Positions 1-6,386 of a DNA stretch of 7,115 nt are shown here, one piece after another. The translations under genes were made by a program, and so were the position numbers. Location: assembly GCA_021159265.1 (NCBI GenBank), contig JAGGSD010000225.1:1-7115 (forward strand). The letters run 5' to 3'. This DNA comes from Syntrophobacterales bacterium (GTDB lineage Bacteria; Desulfobacterota; Syntrophia; Syntrophales; UBA6807). Every line of letters begins with the position of its first letter. The stretch's first letter is position 1. The notes under the pieces were generated by a model, which saw only the letters and a program-made list of their open reading frames with translations, did no database searches and had not been told where the DNA came from.

Positions 1-57
1 TGTGGAATCTGTGCCGGTCATGCCCAGGGTGATTCAATGCTGATTAAGGTTGAATAA
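1..57 (+). CDS. C-terminal tail of an upstream gene, possibly a thiolase-like protein (partial)
   Basis: Frame 1 is open from the window edge to a TAA at 55-57, followed at once by TGA. The 18 visible residues are CGICAGHAQGDSMLIKVE. The CAGHAQGDSMLI part can be laid against the C-terminal CIGGGQGMSIVLE of the complete thiolase just downstream: it shares the Cys-x-Gly that supplies the second catalytic cysteine of thiolases, a Gln-Gly, and a hydrophobic strand ending in Glu. This suggests a second thiolase-family protein encoded directly upstream on the same strand, but 18 residues are too few to be sure. Any CoA-pathway enzyme with a glycine-rich C-terminal strand could look similar. The gap to the next start codon is 84 bases, so co-transcription is possible but not shown. 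Confidence 0.45.
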   Translation, partial: CGICAGHAQGDSMLIKVE

Positions 58-62
58 TGAAG

Positions 63-97
63 AAAAAGGCACAAGGAACAAGGTTCAAGGAAAAAGG
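63..97 (+). repeat. Degenerate heptamer tandem repeat (nnnAAGG, 5 units)
   Basis: Five consecutive 7-base units end in AAGG: AAAAAGG, CACAAGG, AACAAGG, TTCAAGG and AAAAAGG. Units three and four contain the word CAAGGTTCAAGG (79-90), which recurs exactly at 4599-4610 and inverted at 4624-4635. A weak 6-bp hairpin (AAAGGT at 93-98 with ACCTTT at 104-109) overlaps the end. It has no T-run, so I do not call it a terminator. The repeat sits between the upstream stop codon and the thiolase ribosome binding site. Confidence 0.6.
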
Positions 98-126
98 TAT
101 AAAACCTTTAACCTGTACTTTACTTG

Positions 127-133
127 AAAGGAG
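127..133 (+). promoter_or_regulatory. Ribosome binding site deciding the thiolase start
   Basis: AAAGGAG lies 8 bases before the ATG at 142. The reading frame is open upstream to a TTG at 124, but that codon precedes the Shine-Dalgarno sequence and would add six residues (MKGDFN) encoded by the site itself. The ATG at 142 is therefore preferred, giving MRDVVIVSGARTA, the normal thiolase N-terminus. Confidence 0.85.
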
Positions 134-141
134 ATTTTAAT

Positions 142-1431
142 ATGCGAGATGTAGTAATTGTAAGTGGAGCGAGGACTGCTGTCGGCAACTTTGGCGGTTC
201 GCTGAAAGGTGTAAAATGTGTTGATCTGGGAGCCCTTGTCATAAGGGAGGCGATAAAGAGAGCCGGGCTGCGGCCTGCCGTTAGTGATTTTGTTAAATCG
301 TGCCGTCCGGACATCTTCGGTGAGTTTGACATGACTGAAATCAACAAGAAGTACTATGATTACGATGACTCTCTGAATCCGGTTTATTTTGATGAATGTA
401 TCATGGGAAATGTCATTCAGGCGGCCCAGGGACAAAACCCCGGCAGACAGGCAATGATCTATGCGGGATTGCCGGAAGAAACAGGTGGAATTACAGTGAA
501 CAAGGTCTGCGCTTCCGGAATGAAGGCCATTACCCTGGCTGCGCAAATCATCAAGTCTGGTGAAGCGGACATCATCGTGGCCGGAGGTATGGAAAACATG
601 AGCAATGCTCCTTACGCATTGCCTGACGCCCGCTGGGGGTACCGCATGAACATGCCCTTTGGCCAGGTCACAGACATAATGGTGCATGACGGTCTCTATG
701 AGATTTTTAATGGATATCACATGGGGATTACGGCGGAAAATATTGCAGAACGATATGGATTTACAAGAAAGCAGCAGGACGAAATAGGATTAATAAGCCA
801 TCAGAGGGCAAGAGCCGCCATTGCCAGCGGGGCTATTGCCGATGAAATCGTTCCCGTTGTCATCCCTCAACGTAAAGGCGAGCCTAAGATATTCGAGGTC
901 GATGAACGACCGATGGACACCACAATGGAAAAAATGGCTAAGTTAGCACCTGCCTTTAAAAAAGGCGGCACCGTTACCGCGGGCAATGCTTCCGGGATTA
1001 ACGATGCTGCGGCAGCCGTTGTGGTTATGAGTGCGGATAAGGCAAAAGAGCTTGGCCTAAAGCCTCTGGCAAAAATCAAGGGATATGCCTACGGTGGTAT
1101 CGATCCTGCTTATATGGGACTGGGACCTATTCCGGCAACCAGAAAGGTATTCGGGCAACTCGGTTTGACGATGAAGGATATGGACTATGTTGAGTTGAAC
1201 GAGGCTTTTGCCTCTCAGACCCTGGCTTGTCTCAAAGAGCTGGAAATTGATCTCGATAAATGCAACCTCAACGGCAGTGGAATTTCCATTGGTCACCCCA
1301 TCGGCTGCACCGGCGCCAGGCTTACTTACAGTCTTGCCATGGAAATGAACAAGAAAGGTTATAATCTAGGTCTGGCAACGCTTTGTATCGGTGGCGGGCA
1401 GGGCATGTCAATTGTTCTGGAAAGCATATAG
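142..1431 (+). CDS. Acetyl-CoA C-acetyltransferase (acetoacetyl-CoA thiolase)
   Basis: Thiolase of 429 residues that interconverts two acetyl-CoA with acetoacetyl-CoA and CoA in the cytoplasm. Catalytic residues are all visible: acyl-accepting Cys123 (KVCASGMKA), Asn353 in NEAF, His385 in GHPIG and Cys415 in CIGGGQG. GYHMG at 191-195 matches the His-Met pair (156-157 in the Zoogloea enzyme, numbering from memory) that marks acetoacetyl-CoA-specific thiolases rather than long-chain ones. The enzyme is about 35 residues longer than the usual 390-395: the catalytic cysteine is shifted by 34 and later landmarks by 37, so most of the excess lies around residues 47-83, a polar segment rich in Asp and Tyr (YYDYDD at 71-76). 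The gene is first in a thiolase-dehydrogenase-hydratase-acyl-CoA dehydrogenase series, which fits a role in butyryl-CoA metabolism (atoB/thlA-like). Family assignment is secure; direction of the pathway is not. Confidence 0.95.
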   Translation: MRDVVIVSGARTAVGNFGGSLKGVKCVDLGALVIREAIKRAGLRPAVSDFVKSCRPDIFGEFDMTEINKKYYDYDDSLNPVYFDECIMGNVIQAAQGQNPGRQAMIYAGLPEETGGITVNKVCASGMKAITLAAQIIKSGEADIIVAGGMENMSNAPYALPDARWGYRMNMPFGQVTDIMVHDGLYEIFNGYHMGITAENIAERYGFTRKQQDEIGLISHQRARAAIASGAIADEIVPVVIPQRKGEPKIFEVDERPMDTTMEKMAKLAPAFKKGGTVTAGNASGINDAAAAVVVMSADKAKELGLKPLAKIKGYAYGGIDPAYMGLGPIPATRKVFGQLGLTMKDMDYVELNEAFASQTLACLKELEIDLDKCNLNGSGISIGHPIGCTGARLTYSLAMEMNKKGYNLGLATLCIGGGQGMSIVLESI

Positions 1432-1439
1432 ATAACTAC

Positions 1440-1470
1440 TTGACAGGATAAACATGATGAAGGATATATT
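1440..1470 (+). promoter_or_regulatory. Candidate sigma-70-type promoter before hbd (weak)
   Basis: A perfect TTGACA occurs at 1440-1445, nine bases after the thiolase stop. Possible -10 boxes are GATATA (1463-1468, spacing 17, poor match) or TATATT (1465-1470, spacing 19, better match but long spacing). The -35 box overlaps the left arm of an inverted repeat (1442-1449). It could give hbd its own transcription start within an otherwise co-directional cluster, but the -10 is unconvincing. Confidence 0.3.
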
Positions 1471-1508
1471 AACTGTTCGTTCTTTATCAAAACGCGGTGA
1501 ATCCTGTC
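1442..1508. repeat. Long-range inverted repeat in the thiolase-hbd spacer
   Basis: GACAGGAT at 1442-1449 is perfectly complementary to ATCCTGTC at 1501-1508, separated by 51 bases. Together they frame almost the whole 103-base spacer, and the right arm ends 12 bases before the hbd Shine-Dalgarno AAGGAG (1521-1526). It could be a weak mRNA fold or a spaced binding site. An 8-base match at this distance may also be chance in AT-rich DNA. Confidence 0.4.
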
Positions 1509-1534
1509 TAAAATAAAATTAAGGAGAAAAATCT

Positions 1535-2392
1535 ATGGAAGTAAAAACTTTTGGAGTAGTTGGAGCCGGTCAGATGGGGAATGGTATTGCCCAGGTTGCA
1601 GCTCATCCCGGCGGGCTTAACGTAATTATGAACGATATTGCCGATGAGTTTGTTGACAGGGGTTACAATACTATTTCGAAAAACCTTGACAGGCTGGTTT
1701 CCAAAGAAAAAATTACGGCCGGCCAGAAAGAGGAAATCCTGAACCGGATCACAAAGAGCACAAACCTGGAGGATATGAAAGATGCCGATTTTGTCGTGGA
1801 AGCGGCTACGGAAAGAGAAGATCTCAAGGTGGGAATCTTTAAGAAACTTGACGAGATTTGCAAACCTGGCGTTATCCTCGCTACGAACACGTCCTCCATA
1901 CCAATTACACGGATTGCAGCCGCAACTAAAAGGCCTGAACTTGTAATTGGAATGCATTTCATGAACCCTGTCCCTGTAATGAAACTTATTGAAGTAATTA
2001 GAGGCCTGGCAACCTCACAGGGGACATACGATCTGGTTGAAAGCCTTTCGAAACAATTCGGAAAGACACCTGTTGAATGTAACGATTTTCCGGGGTTTGT
2101 TGCAAACAGAATTCTCATGCCAATGATCAACGAGGCGGTTTATGCCCTCTTTGAAGGAGTCGGTACGGCGGAAGCAATCGACAGCATCATGAAATTGGGA
2201 GCAAATCATCCCATGGGCCCCCTCGCTCTGGCTGATCTGATCGGTCTGGATACCTGCTGGGCAATCATGGATGTCATCTACAAGGGATTCAGTGACTCAA
2301 AATACCGTCCCTGCCCGCTTTTAAAAAAATATGTTGACGCGGGCTACCTTGGAAGAAAAACAGGAAGAGGATTTTATGACTACAGTAAATAA
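1535..2392 (+). CDS. hbd: 3-hydroxybutyryl-CoA dehydrogenase, NAD-dependent
   Basis: Protein of 285 residues, the usual length for single-domain-pair HBDH. It interconverts acetoacetyl-CoA and (S)-3-hydroxybutyryl-CoA. The N-terminal Rossmann fold shows GAGQMG (10-15), and an acidic residue, Asp34, ends the second strand, which favours NAD over NADP. The catalytic set is Ser120 (NTSS), His141 (GMHFMNP), Glu153 (KLIE) and Asn191 (ANRIL). The DEFVDRG segment (37-43) and the C-terminal GRKTGRGFYDYSK closely resemble clostridial Hbd. The loop HPGGLN (24-29) seems one residue longer than in those enzymes. AAGGAG at 1521-1526 lies 8 bases before the ATG, fixing the start. It follows the thiolase by 103 bases and precedes the hydratase by 183 bases, so the operon is loosely packed. 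Confidence 0.95.
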   Translation: MEVKTFGVVGAGQMGNGIAQVAAHPGGLNVIMNDIADEFVDRGYNTISKNLDRLVSKEKITAGQKEEILNRITKSTNLEDMKDADFVVEAATEREDLKVGIFKKLDEICKPGVILATNTSSIPITRIAAATKRPELVIGMHFMNPVPVMKLIEVIRGLATSQGTYDLVESLSKQFGKTPVECNDFPGFVANRILMPMINEAVYALFEGVGTAEAIDSIMKLGANHPMGPLALADLIGLDTCWAIMDVIYKGFSDSKYRPCPLLKKYVDAGYLGRKTGRGFYDYSK

Positions 2393-2434
2393 TCGTATCC
2401 TATTTAAACTTTATGGTAAACTAAAAGTGTAATA

Positions 2435-2515
2435 TCTCAATAAGGTTCGGGTAGGGGGCGACTTTAGTCGCCCATATTGGGAGGTTAAAACCTCCCCTAC
2501 CCTAATTTATTGAGA
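2435..2515. repeat. Cloverleaf-like palindromic element between hbd and crt
   Basis: An 81-base nested palindrome. The outermost arms TCTCAATAA (2435-2443) and TTATTGAGA (2507-2515) match over 9 bases. Inside them GGGTAGGGG (2449-2457) pairs with CCCCTACCC (2494-2502). Within that are two perfect 8-bp hairpins, GGGCGACT/AGTCGCCC (2456-2473) and GGGAGGTT/AACCTCCC (2479-2496), each with a 2-base loop. The inner hairpins share two or three bases with the middle stem, so the fold can switch slightly between forms. The layout resembles small non-autonomous, MITE- or REP-like repeats. In the transcript it could stall, process or stabilise the mRNA between hbd and crt. There is no T-run after it, so it is not a classical terminator. 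Confidence 0.8.
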
Positions 2516-2575
2516 AGTTACAAATAATCATTAATTGAATTTTTAATTTGCAACAGGGAAGGAGGAACAAGATAA

Positions 2576-3358
2576 ATGGAGTACAAAAATATACTTTTCA
2601 CAGTAGAGGAAGGGGTCGCAATTATCACGTTCAACAGACCCAAAGCGCTTAATGCCATGAATTCAGAAATGATGGGAGAACTCCAGGATGCGGTGACGGC
2701 GTGCAAGGATGATGACAACGTCAGGGCGCTTATCCTGACCGGGTCAGGAGAGAAAGCATTTATAGCGGGTGCTGACATCACAGAGATGCAGAACATGGAA
2801 CCTCAGGATGCCCTTAAATTCATGGAACTGGGGCACGAAACATTAAGGTTGATTGAAACTCTTCCGAAACCCTCTATTGCTGCGATCAATGGTTTCGCCC
2901 TTGGTGGAGGCACGGAAACCTCCATGGCATGTGATATGAGATTCGCATCGGAAAATGCGCGCTTTGGCCAGCCGGAGATACTTCTCGGTCTCATCCCCGG
3001 GTGGGGAGGCACACAAAGATTATCCCGCCTTATTGGTATGGGAAGAGCCAAGGAAATTGTTCTGGGAGGGGGACAGCTCGATGCCCAGAGAGCCTATGAA
3101 GTGGGTCTCGTAAACAAAATCTACCCTGCCGGCCAGCTTATGGAAGAAACCAAAAAGTTTGCGAAGAAACTGGCAGGCATGCCGCCTTTTGCAATAAAAA
3201 TGGCCAAACATTCCCTCAACTTCGGCTATGATCTGGCCTTTGACAATGCTATCAGGCTTGAGGTGGAATGCTGCTCCCAGTGCTTCAGCACCAAAGATCT
3301 GAAAGAAGGGACAACAGCCTTCCTCGAAAAGAGAAAGGCGAACTTTACCGGGCGATAA
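2576..3358 (+). CDS. crt: Enoyl-CoA hydratase (crotonase, 3-hydroxybutyryl-CoA dehydratase)
   Basis: Crotonase-fold protein of 260 residues, full family length, interconverting crotonyl-CoA and 3-hydroxybutyryl-CoA. Oxyanion-hole regions are AFIAGADI (61-68) and NGFALGGGTE (105-114). Both catalytic glutamates of true hydratases are present: Glu114 (GGGTETSM) and Glu134 (GQPEILLG), matching Glu144 and Glu164 of the rat enzyme. This argues against an isomerase or hydrolase member of the superfamily. IPGWGG (140-145) carries Trp where the rat enzyme has Ala, a possible pocket change. The C-terminus EGTTAFLEKRKANFTGR (244-260) is typical of Crt. AAGGAGG at 2559-2565 precedes the ATG by 10 bases. 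Its place between hbd and the acyl-CoA dehydrogenase supports a C4 substrate. Confidence 0.94.
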   Translation: MEYKNILFTVEEGVAIITFNRPKALNAMNSEMMGELQDAVTACKDDDNVRALILTGSGEKAFIAGADITEMQNMEPQDALKFMELGHETLRLIETLPKPSIAAINGFALGGGTETSMACDMRFASENARFGQPEILLGLIPGWGGTQRLSRLIGMGRAKEIVLGGGQLDAQRAYEVGLVNKIYPAGQLMEETKKFAKKLAGMPPFAIKMAKHSLNFGYDLAFDNAIRLEVECCSQCFSTKDLKEGTTAFLEKRKANFTGR

Positions 3359-3429
3359 GTAGAGTTTGCGAAAGCGCCGGATGAACTGTGCGCGAATGAA
3401 AGACAAGGCATGTTGGAAGGAGAAACATT

Positions 3430-4578
3430 ATGAATTTTAGACCAACCGAAGAACAACAAATGGTAAAAGATATGGTTGCGCGGTTTGTTGATGATGAGAT
3501 TAAACCTGTCGCCGCTGAACTTGATGAGACCCACAGGCACCCTCAGGAGATATGCCGGAAGCTTGGTGAAATGGGGCTTATGGGGGTTTCCGTTTCTACG
3601 GATTATGGTGGAGCCGGCATGGATAACGTGACCTATGTCATGGCAATGATCGAGATTTCAAGGGGATGCGCGAGTTGTGGTGTTATCGTTTCTGTAAACA
3701 ATTCACTTTATGGCCATCCTCTCAAAACCTACGGCAACCATGAGCAGAAACTGAAATATCTTACACCTGTAGCTGGAGGTCAGGTAGAAGGTTGTTACGC
3801 CCTCACTGAAGCAGGCGCGGGGTCCGATGCCGGCGCGGTAAGATGCCGTGCCGAACTTAAGGGGGATAAGTGGATTGTCAATGGTGTAAAGAAGTTCATA
3901 ACCAATGGCAATGTGGCAAATTACTGCATTCTGGCAGCCAATGAAAACCCCGAAAAAGGGTACAAGGGAATGTTGACGTTGGTGGTTGATTTAAAGAACA
4001 CACCTGGATTTTCGGTAGGAACAATAGAAAATAAAATGGGGATTCTCGCGTCCGGTACGGCTGAGATGGTCTTTGAGGATGCCGAAGTTCCGGCGGAGAA
4101 CCTTCTCGGTGAACGTGGTCAGGGGTTCAGGCAAATGCTGGAAGGCCTGGATGCCGGTCGAATCGGAATAGGTTGCCAGGCCTGTGGTATCGGGAAATCC
4201 GTTCTGGAAGATTCCCTCCAGTTTGCGAAGGAAAGAATCCAGTTCGGCAAACCCATCAGCTCATTTCAGGCAATACAGTGGAAACTGGCCGATATGGCAA
4301 CCGAACTGGATGCGGCGGAGCTGATGCTTCTCAGGGCGGCATGGCTGGAGGATAATGGGTTAAACTATGAAAAAGAGTCGGCCCAGGCGAAGATGTACGC
4401 CTCCGATGTGGCCATGAGAGCTGCCGTTGAGGGTGTTCAGATCTTCGGTGGATACGGGTATTGCAAAGATTACCCGGCGGAGAGACACATGCGTGACGCA
4501 AAGATCTGCCAGATATATGAAGGCACTAACGAGATCCAGAGAATGGTCATTGCCAGAAAGCTCTTAGGCGCAAGGTAG
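3430..4578 (+). CDS. Short-chain acyl-CoA dehydrogenase (butyryl-CoA dehydrogenase-like)
   Basis: FAD-dependent acyl-CoA dehydrogenase of 382 residues, normal length. It interconverts butyryl-CoA and crotonyl-CoA and passes electrons to or from an electron-transfer flavoprotein. It shows the N-terminal helical domain, the middle beta domain with CYALTEAGAGSDAG (122-135) and KKFITNG (154-160), and the C-terminal helical domain with RIQFGKPISSFQAIQ (269-283) and FGGYGYCKDYPAERHMRDAK (339-358). The catalytic base is Glu364 in YEGTNEIQR, the position used by short- and medium-chain dehydrogenases (Glu367 in the Megasphaera enzyme, from memory). Residue 128 is Ala where TEPxAGSD usually has Pro. 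AAGGAG (3417-3422) sits 7 bases before the ATG. It is the last gene of the C4 cluster; etfAB are not adjacent. Exact chain length, for example butyryl against another short acyl group, is inferred from neighbours. Confidence 0.92.
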   Translation: MNFRPTEEQQMVKDMVARFVDDEIKPVAAELDETHRHPQEICRKLGEMGLMGVSVSTDYGGAGMDNVTYVMAMIEISRGCASCGVIVSVNNSLYGHPLKTYGNHEQKLKYLTPVAGGQVEGCYALTEAGAGSDAGAVRCRAELKGDKWIVNGVKKFITNGNVANYCILAANENPEKGYKGMLTLVVDLKNTPGFSVGTIENKMGILASGTAEMVFEDAEVPAENLLGERGQGFRQMLEGLDAGRIGIGCQACGIGKSVLEDSLQFAKERIQFGKPISSFQAIQWKLADMATELDAAELMLLRAAWLEDNGLNYEKESAQAKMYASDVAMRAAVEGVQIFGGYGYCKDYPAERHMRDAKICQIYEGTNEIQRMVIARKLLGAR

Positions 4579-4592
4579 TTTTCTAAAAGCAA

Positions 4593-4612
4593 AAGGTTCA
4601 AGGTTCAAGGTT
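4593..4612 (+). repeat. Tandem heptamer AAGGTTC, nearly 3 copies
   Basis: AAGGTTC at 4593-4599 and 4600-4606 is followed by a six-base partial copy at 4607-4612. It contains the same CAAGGTTCAAGG word as 79-90, in the same orientation. The last 12 bases of the complete region form the left arm of the hairpin at 4599-4635. Confidence 0.7.
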
Positions 4613-4648
4613 TTCCCCCTGCTCCTTGAACCTTGTATTTTTGTTTTT
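4599..4648 (+). terminator. Rho-independent-type terminator after the acyl-CoA dehydrogenase
   Basis: CAAGGTTCAAGG (4599-4610) pairs perfectly with CCTTGAACCTTG (4624-4635), a 12-bp stem with a 13-base loop, followed by TATTTTTGTTTTTC. It begins 20 bases after the acyl-CoA dehydrogenase stop. The stem is only half GC and the loop is long, so termination may be partial. It would separate the C4 cluster from gpmI. Confidence 0.65.
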
Positions 4649-4674
4649 CACCCCTGACACCGGCATTTGATCTT

Positions 4675-6369
4675 ATGGACTTCACATTAAACAGACTATC
4701 CGACTATAAAGGCGTGAAAGGCCCCCTTCTTCTGATAATTATGGATGGCATGGGTCTCTATCGTGGAAGTGATGATGGATATCCCGGTAATGCAATTGAT
4801 ATTGCCAAACCAGAAAATCTCCTCAATCTTTTGAAAAACGAAAAGATCGTAACGAAGCTGAAAGCCCACGGCACGGCAGTCGGCATGCCCTCGGACAATG
4901 ATCAGGGAAACAGCGAGGTCGGCCATAATGCATTCGGCGCGGGCCGTATCTTTGCGCAGGGTGCGCGTCTTGTGGATGAGGCAATTACAACGGGCAGGTT
5001 ATTTGAATCGGAAACATGGAAGGAAATAATAGACAATTCCCTGAACAAAAAAACCCCCGTCCACTTTATCGGGCTTATATCAGATGGCAACGTCCACAGC
5101 AACATTGCCCACCTCTTTGCGCTTATAGGCGAATGCGACAGAAAGGGCGTAGAAGAAGTCTATGTGCACGGCCTGTCAGACGGCCGTGATGTTCCGCCCT
5201 TAAGTGCGCTTCGCTACTTCGGCGAACTGGAAGATTATCTCTGGTCGATACGTGTGGAAGCAATCAAATCGGGCAAAAAGCGCCTGTACTTCGTGGCATC
5301 CGGGGGGGGAAGAATGGTAACCACAATGGACCGTTACGAAGCGGACTGGTCCATTGTGAAAAGGGGTTATAATGCTCATGTGCTGGGTGAAGGTCCTAAA
5401 TTCCCCGATAGCCTGACGGCAATCAGGAAACTGCGTGAAGAACAACGACTTGACGATCAATATCTGCAGCGCTGGGTTATACATGACCCGGATAATCCCC
5501 GAGAACCTCTCACCAAAATCAGAGACGGTCACAATGTGATATTGTTTAACTACAGGGGTGATCGCGCTCTCGAAATCAGCCGCGCATTTGTCGAAGATGA
5601 TTTCAGTGGATTCAGGAGAAAATACAGGCCAAACGTCATTTATGCCGGTATCCTCGAATATGACACAGATACCCACATGCCCCCCAGATATCTTGTTTCA
5701 CCCCCTGTCTTTGAGCGCACCGTTTCGGAATATCTTGCCAAAAATGGGATCACCCAGTACGCCATAAGCGAGACTCAGAAATTCGGCCATGTAACCTATT
5801 TCTGGAACGGCAACAATTCCGCCAAATTTGATGAAAAGACCGAAGAATGGGTGGAAATTGAATCGGACCGGATACCGTTTGACCAGGCGCCTGCAATGAA
5901 GGCCCTGGAAATATCAACAGAAACAATAAATGCTCTTCGTTCGGGGAAACACAAGTTTTTACGTTTGAATTTCCCTAATGGAGATATGGTTGGGCACACG
6001 GGATCTCTCCCCGCAGCGGTAGATGCCGTAAAAGCTGTGGACAAAGCTGTGGGCGCTCTTGTTTCAGTGATTGACGAGCTCGGCGGTACTGTAATTATTA
6101 CGGCTGACCATGGAAACTGCGAACAAATGATTGAAGTGGATAAGAAAACCGGGGAACCCGTTCAGGGAGCAGGCGGCGGATTCAAGCCAATGACAAGCCA
6201 CACATTAAATCCCGTGCCGTTTCTGATCCACGGACCCGATACCGATCGTTATGAAATAAATAACAAATTGACAGAACCCGGTCTTGGTAATGTTGCCGCT
6301 ACTATTCTTACGCTGCTCGGCTATGAAAAACCGGATGATTATCTGGAATCAATCATCAAGGTAATTTAG
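4675..6369 (+). CDS. gpmI: 2,3-bisphosphoglycerate-independent phosphoglycerate mutase
   Basis: Alkaline-phosphatase-superfamily enzyme of 564 residues that interconverts 3- and 2-phosphoglycerate in glycolysis and gluconeogenesis using two Mn ions. Nucleophile Ser80 lies in GNSEVGH. Metal ligands are Asp24 (IIMDG), Asp437 and His441 (GDMVGHTG), Asp478-His479 (TADHG) and His509 (SHTLNPVPF). Substrate residues His141, Arg171-Asp172, Arg213, Arg220, Arg294, Arg297 and Lys369 also align with the Geobacillus enzyme (comparison from memory). It is about 50 residues longer than that 511-residue protein. Part of the excess is a 13-residue insertion between His479 and His509. The frame stays open upstream to a TTG at 4633, but that lies in the hairpin arm, so the ATG at 4675 is chosen. 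No Shine-Dalgarno sequence is visible before it, which leaves the start somewhat uncertain. Confidence 0.95.
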   Translation: MDFTLNRLSDYKGVKGPLLLIIMDGMGLYRGSDDGYPGNAIDIAKPENLLNLLKNEKIVTKLKAHGTAVGMPSDNDQGNSEVGHNAFGAGRIFAQGARLVDEAITTGRLFESETWKEIIDNSLNKKTPVHFIGLISDGNVHSNIAHLFALIGECDRKGVEEVYVHGLSDGRDVPPLSALRYFGELEDYLWSIRVEAIKSGKKRLYFVASGGGRMVTTMDRYEADWSIVKRGYNAHVLGEGPKFPDSLTAIRKLREEQRLDDQYLQRWVIHDPDNPREPLTKIRDGHNVILFNYRGDRALEISRAFVEDDFSGFRRKYRPNVIYAGILEYDTDTHMPPRYLVSPPVFERTVSEYLAKNGITQYAISETQKFGHVTYFWNGNNSAKFDEKTEEWVEIESDRIPFDQAPAMKALEISTETINALRSGKHKFLRLNFPNGDMVGHTGSLPAAVDAVKAVDKAVGALVSVIDELGGTVIITADHGNCEQMIEVDKKTGEPVQGAGGGFKPMTSHTLNPVPFLIHGPDTDRYEINNKLTEPGLGNVAATILTLLGYEKPDDYLESIIKVI

Positions 6370-6386
6370 AATTCCAAATTAAAAAT

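Noticed and set aside
85..720. Long open frame of 211 codons on the minus strand across the thiolase N-terminal region
   Set aside because: It is antisense to a clearly coding thiolase, its protein has no recognisable motif, and it reads through the intergenic repeats. It is a shadow of the real gene.
1508..2130. Overlapping minus-strand open frames opposite hbd
   Set aside because: They lie opposite the Rossmann fold and catalytic motifs of hbd, and their translations resemble no known protein.
3361..3429. Hairpin in the crt to acyl-CoA dehydrogenase spacer
   Set aside because: Only a 3-bp stem around GAAA (TGCGAAAGCG) could be found, too weak to report as a feature.
4633..4674. TTG start extending gpmI by 14 residues
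   Set aside because: The codon is inside the right arm of the hairpin and its T-tract. The added residues (MYFCFSPLTPAFDL) are not typical of the family.
5200..5676. Open frame of 158 codons on the minus strand inside gpmI
   Set aside because: Fully antisense to conserved phosphoglycerate mutase motifs and without family features of its own.
6370..6386. Possible bidirectional terminator between gpmI and the flavodoxin gene
   Set aside because: Only short AT-only pairings (GAATT/AATTC) are available in the 17-base gap; no stable stem is visible.
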